Of a stretch of DNA of 64,000 bases, positions 61,391 to 64,000 are shown piece by piece. Each line of letters starts with the position of its first letter. The stretch's first letter is position 1. Below the pieces are notes generated by a model, which was not told the DNA's origin, searched no databases, and worked only from the letters and a program-made list of their open reading frames with translations. This DNA comes from Tamarix chinensis. Taxonomy: Eukaryota; Streptophyta; Magnoliopsida; Caryophyllales; Tamaricaceae. Location of the stretch: the NCBI GenBank assembly GCA_030549775.1, contig CM060177.1, forward strand, positions 28,205,014-28,269,013, written 5' to 3'. A program made the position numbers and the translations under genes.

Positions 61391-61770
61391 ACCGGTCCAC
61401 CGGCAAATAATAGTGGCAGGGTATGTTACCCTCGTGACCGGTCCACCGGCTATAATAGTGGCAGGGTATGTTACCCTCGTGACCGGTCCACCGGCTATAA
61501 TAGTGGCAGGGCATGGCCCTCGTGACCGTTCCACCGGCTATAATAGTGGGGGATTCCGTGCTCAACAAACTAATTAGAATGATGATAAGACATGGGAAAG
61601 ATACTAATATTTACAGTGGAACACCTTGTGAGTCGGGGCCAGACCGGTCCACCGGCAAATAATAGTGGCAGGGTATGTTACCCTCGTGACCGGTCCACCG
61701 GCTATAATAGTGGTAGGGCATGGCCCTCGTGACCGTTCCACCGGCTATAATAGTGGGGTTCCCGCACTCA
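61391..61770 (+). repeat. Hairpin-unit arrays, right LTR (intact copy)
   Basis: Array 1 (61391-61560): units of 46, 45 and 43 bp plus a terminal half-unit. Array 2 (61643-61769): two units plus a half-unit. Each unit is ACCGGTCCACCGGC, an AATAATAGTGG stretch, AGGGTA-tgt-TACCCT or AGGGC-atg-GCCCT, then CGTG. In each array the last unit reads ACCGTTCC and has no second dyad. Confidence 0.88.
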
Positions 61771-61949
61771 CATGGACTGATAAGGACGAGGATGTGAACC
61801 GATTATAATTATCAAAGACTTGATGAGAAAGTTATCTGATTCGTAACTTGAATTGTTTATCTGTGTTATTGCATGTTATCTACGTAATTATGCCATGTTT
61901 GCTATGTTGTGTATATTGGTGTGCGCCTTAGCTTGTCTGTTACCTTGCT

Positions 61950-61966
61950 CAGTACGTAGCGTACTG
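61950..61966. repeat. Conserved palindrome CAGTACGTAGCGTACTG, right LTR
   Basis: Identical to the other two copies; see 29895-29911 and 55294-55310. It lies about 510 bp before the LTR end. Confidence 0.8.
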
Positions 61967-62477
61967 ATCATCCGTTTCATGGGTGCTGCTCATTCCCACG
62001 AGCAAAGGGCCCATCTAACCTTGTGCAGGTAGGAGACCTTGTGTTCGATGCCTACGATACCTACGAGGCATCGGGTGGGGCCGAGTGTTGAGCCCATCCA
62101 TGTTGGGGCCGAGAGCGAGTTGGCCGGACTCTTTTACGATCCTCGCTTTCATCTATCTTAGTTTTCGTATTTGCATTATGTTGTGTTTGTATTTTGGAAG
62201 TGGAACTTCTAAGTTGTAATCTTAACGATGTTCTGACGATGGTTGATATCTCGTTTTCATGGATACTTTATGACGACGATGCGTTTATGTTTTTAATGAT
62301 TCTTATTCACGACTTCCTGGTTTAGCCTTAGCACTTAGCATCGCAACGGTGGGAGTGAACCGGTCCGATGCTAAGTGTGGCGGTAACACTCCCAAGTTTA
62401 TGGTTTTAATTTCTTCGCTTCCGCTAAAACCTTTGTCTTCAACGAAATTTTTCAGTAGCAAATTTGGGGGTGTTACA

Positions 62478-64000
62478 GCAGGCAACCATATACCAACTCA
62501 CTTATTCCTCAAAGTTTCAAATTAGAATTCTCACTTTAGGTCTTATAGACACACCTATTATGTGTTTTATTGTATTTAAAGGTTTCGCTCTAGTCCTCTA
62601 ACTCATGATCAAGATCATCCATATGCTTGGAATACTTTTCAATTCTCCACCACTAGAAAGACTTGGAACATACAAAAATCAAGAGGTCTTATTAGGGTTG
62701 TAATAGGGTCATGGGTTAAAAGGTTAGGACATAATTTTTTTTGAAGTGGATTTAAAATTCTAGTATCAATGAGCTATGGTATTATTTTTTTAATAACATA
62801 TATTTTAACATCCCAATTTTTTATCATGAAACACAAGCACCCCAAAATTCTTATTGGTTCTTCTTCTTTTCTTTTTCTTTTTTTTTTAAATAAGAGATAT
62901 ATCGATTTGCTTTTCATCATACACAAACATTCACTCTTTCGCACCTCCCCCATGCTTAGCTTACATCACATTTCCAACTCCTTTTTTTCAAATTACACAA
63001 CAACCATTAATTCTAGACTTAGGGGGGCATAAAGGAAATTGGGTTACATGTGTGGTTAGATCAAGAAAAATGGCCATAAGCACAACAGGGTTAGCAATGG
63101 ATTAAATATGAAGTTTAGGCTATTTGGCTAATGTAGGTTATGACAAACAAAAAAAACAAGTGCCTCTATCATTTTAATGCACGTCTAAGTCATATGTGGT
63201 TTTGAAGAAAACCATTGCAAGTTCTAGTTTCCCAAGTCATGGTGGGAGACACACACAAAAGATAAATAATAGACTGTAGTGATGTATCATTCTAAAGGCT
63301 CAAAGTCTCACTGGGTCCAAAATTCTCTAATTCTAACCCCTTTAGCAAAGAGTAAATTAGCATAAGTCAAACTACAATACCACAAGAATGTTAAGGCATG
63401 TGTAACCCTAAAGTTCTCAAACATGGTTACACTTGTCTCATAACAATGCAACCAAAACATTCAAGCACATAGAAATCCATTTTCAAAAGATGATTCAAAA
63501 GGTCTTAACATGCCAAACTAAACACTCATGCCATTGCAAGACAAAACATACTCTTTAATGTCATCAATGAAGGGTTATTTCCTTTTCTTTTCTTTATTTT
63601 TTTTTACTTTTTTTATAGATAAATATCAAAAAGAAATAACCAAGGAAAAAGGCAATAACACTCATCAAAATAAAATAGAGAAGAACAGAATACTAACCAA
63701 ATGATAAGGATAGGACATCTTCTCCACATGCTTATGTATCACATTGTCCTCAATGTGAAACAAGAAGAACAAAAGAAAAGAGGGAAAAAAATCCATGGAT
63801 CAATCTGATGGAGGAGGTGGCGGAGGTTAGTGGATGATGTGATGGTGGTTGTGGTGGTGGTGGGATGGCGGTAGCATTATGTAGTTGTGGCGGTGGAGAA
63901 TTTGGTGGAGGTGCAAATAATTTTATTGGTTAATTTCACGCCTTCACACTCAAATAATTTGACCATGGTCACCATTCGAATCAGAATTTCCACGTCACCA
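62478..64000 (-). repeat. Probable retroelement 3' relic (reverse)
   Basis: On the minus strand, CACATTGAGGACAATGTGA (near 63740) and a following AT-rich spacer are typical of the region after the coding part in Athila-like or 'plant transposon protein' elements. A (CCACCGCCACAAC)-like Pro-codon stretch lies before it (63790-63910). Also CCCAATTTCCTTTATGCCCC near 63030. No intact gene and no LTR border in the window. Confidence 0.4.

Larger units (their letters stand above)
52268..62477 (+). mobile_element. Gag-only Ty3/gypsy element with giant LTRs, left LTR 5'-truncated
   Basis: Left LTR 52268-55821 (5' 1.38 kb missing), primer site 55825, gag 56169-57240, a junction to 3' internal sequence, polypurine tract 57569-57582 and a complete right LTR 57583-62477. 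The internal region is only 1761 bp: protease, RT, RNase H and integrase are deleted. The LTRs are very similar (about four differences over 180 bases from 54401), so it moved more recently than the chromovirus-like element. It would need enzymes in trans. GC-rich gag codons contrast with the AT-rich neighbours. Confidence 0.88.
57583..62477 (+). repeat. Right giant LTR, complete (4.9 kb)
   Basis: Begins TGATGAAATACCCC and ends GGGGGTGTTACA. In order: AT-rich start with a (TA)n run (57849-57869), CT/GC-rich leader (57920-59230) with repeated GACGCAGCGTTTCG-like dyads near 58080-58180, (ATT)n (59293-59350), AT-rich part, minisatellite (60360-61020), hairpin arrays (61391-61770), palindrome (61950) and end. 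Proline-rich frames at 57999-59371 reflect CT-rich composition. Unusually long for an LTR; the right-hand flank starts GCAGG. Confidence 0.9.

Overview
This window is nuclear DNA of a flowering plant, probably a eudicot. Two spliced plant housekeeping genes sit in a large amount of AT-rich, transposon-dense intergenic DNA. I cannot name the species. There is no prokaryotic signature, CRISPR array or operon.

Genes. (1) Positions 1-4277, minus strand: the 5' two thirds of a vacuolar sorting receptor (VSR/BP80 family), with eight exons whose splice sites and phases can be read; the 3' end lies outside the window. (2) Positions 22004-24915, minus strand: a complete five-exon lung-seven-transmembrane (GOST, TMEM87/GPR107-like) membrane protein. 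Both belong to the secretory and endomembrane system, but they are 18 kb apart and nothing shows they are co-regulated.

Layout. 5.0-10.3 kb: a solo LTR with a TCCAT target duplication, a tRNA-derived SINE with an 11-bp target duplication, and a 5' LTR, primer site and gag relic of an Athila/Tat-type Ty3 element. 10.3-21.5 kb: decayed LTR-like sequence, a CACTA (TNP2) transposase relic, a LINE reverse-transcriptase tail and small MITE-like elements. 25.2-26.0 kb: a short tandem repeat split by a MITE of the same family as one in VSR intron 1. 26264-37483: a full Ty3/gypsy chromovirus-like element (TSD ATATG) whose protease/RT junction is split by a reversed 4.3-kb solo LTR (TSD GTTAT) of another family. 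37.5-50.9 kb: AT-rich relics, including a Tekay/Del-like pol end with its LTRs. 50.9-62.5 kb: an Athila/Tat-type LTR fragment abutting a gag-only Ty3 element with giant LTRs (right LTR 4.9 kb). 62.5-64 kb: a further retroelement relic.

The most interesting signal is inside the giant LTR family. Two short arrays of about 45-bp units each carry dyads (CCGGT..ACCGG and AGGG..CCCT). Between the two diverged members of the family (29.4-33.8 kb and 52.3-62.5 kb) the second dyad has changed sequence on both arms in step, so pairing is kept while sequence is not. A separate 17-base palindrome (CAGTACG-TAG-CGTACTG) is identical in all copies. This looks like a selected nucleic-acid structure in an LTR, which I do not recognise as described.
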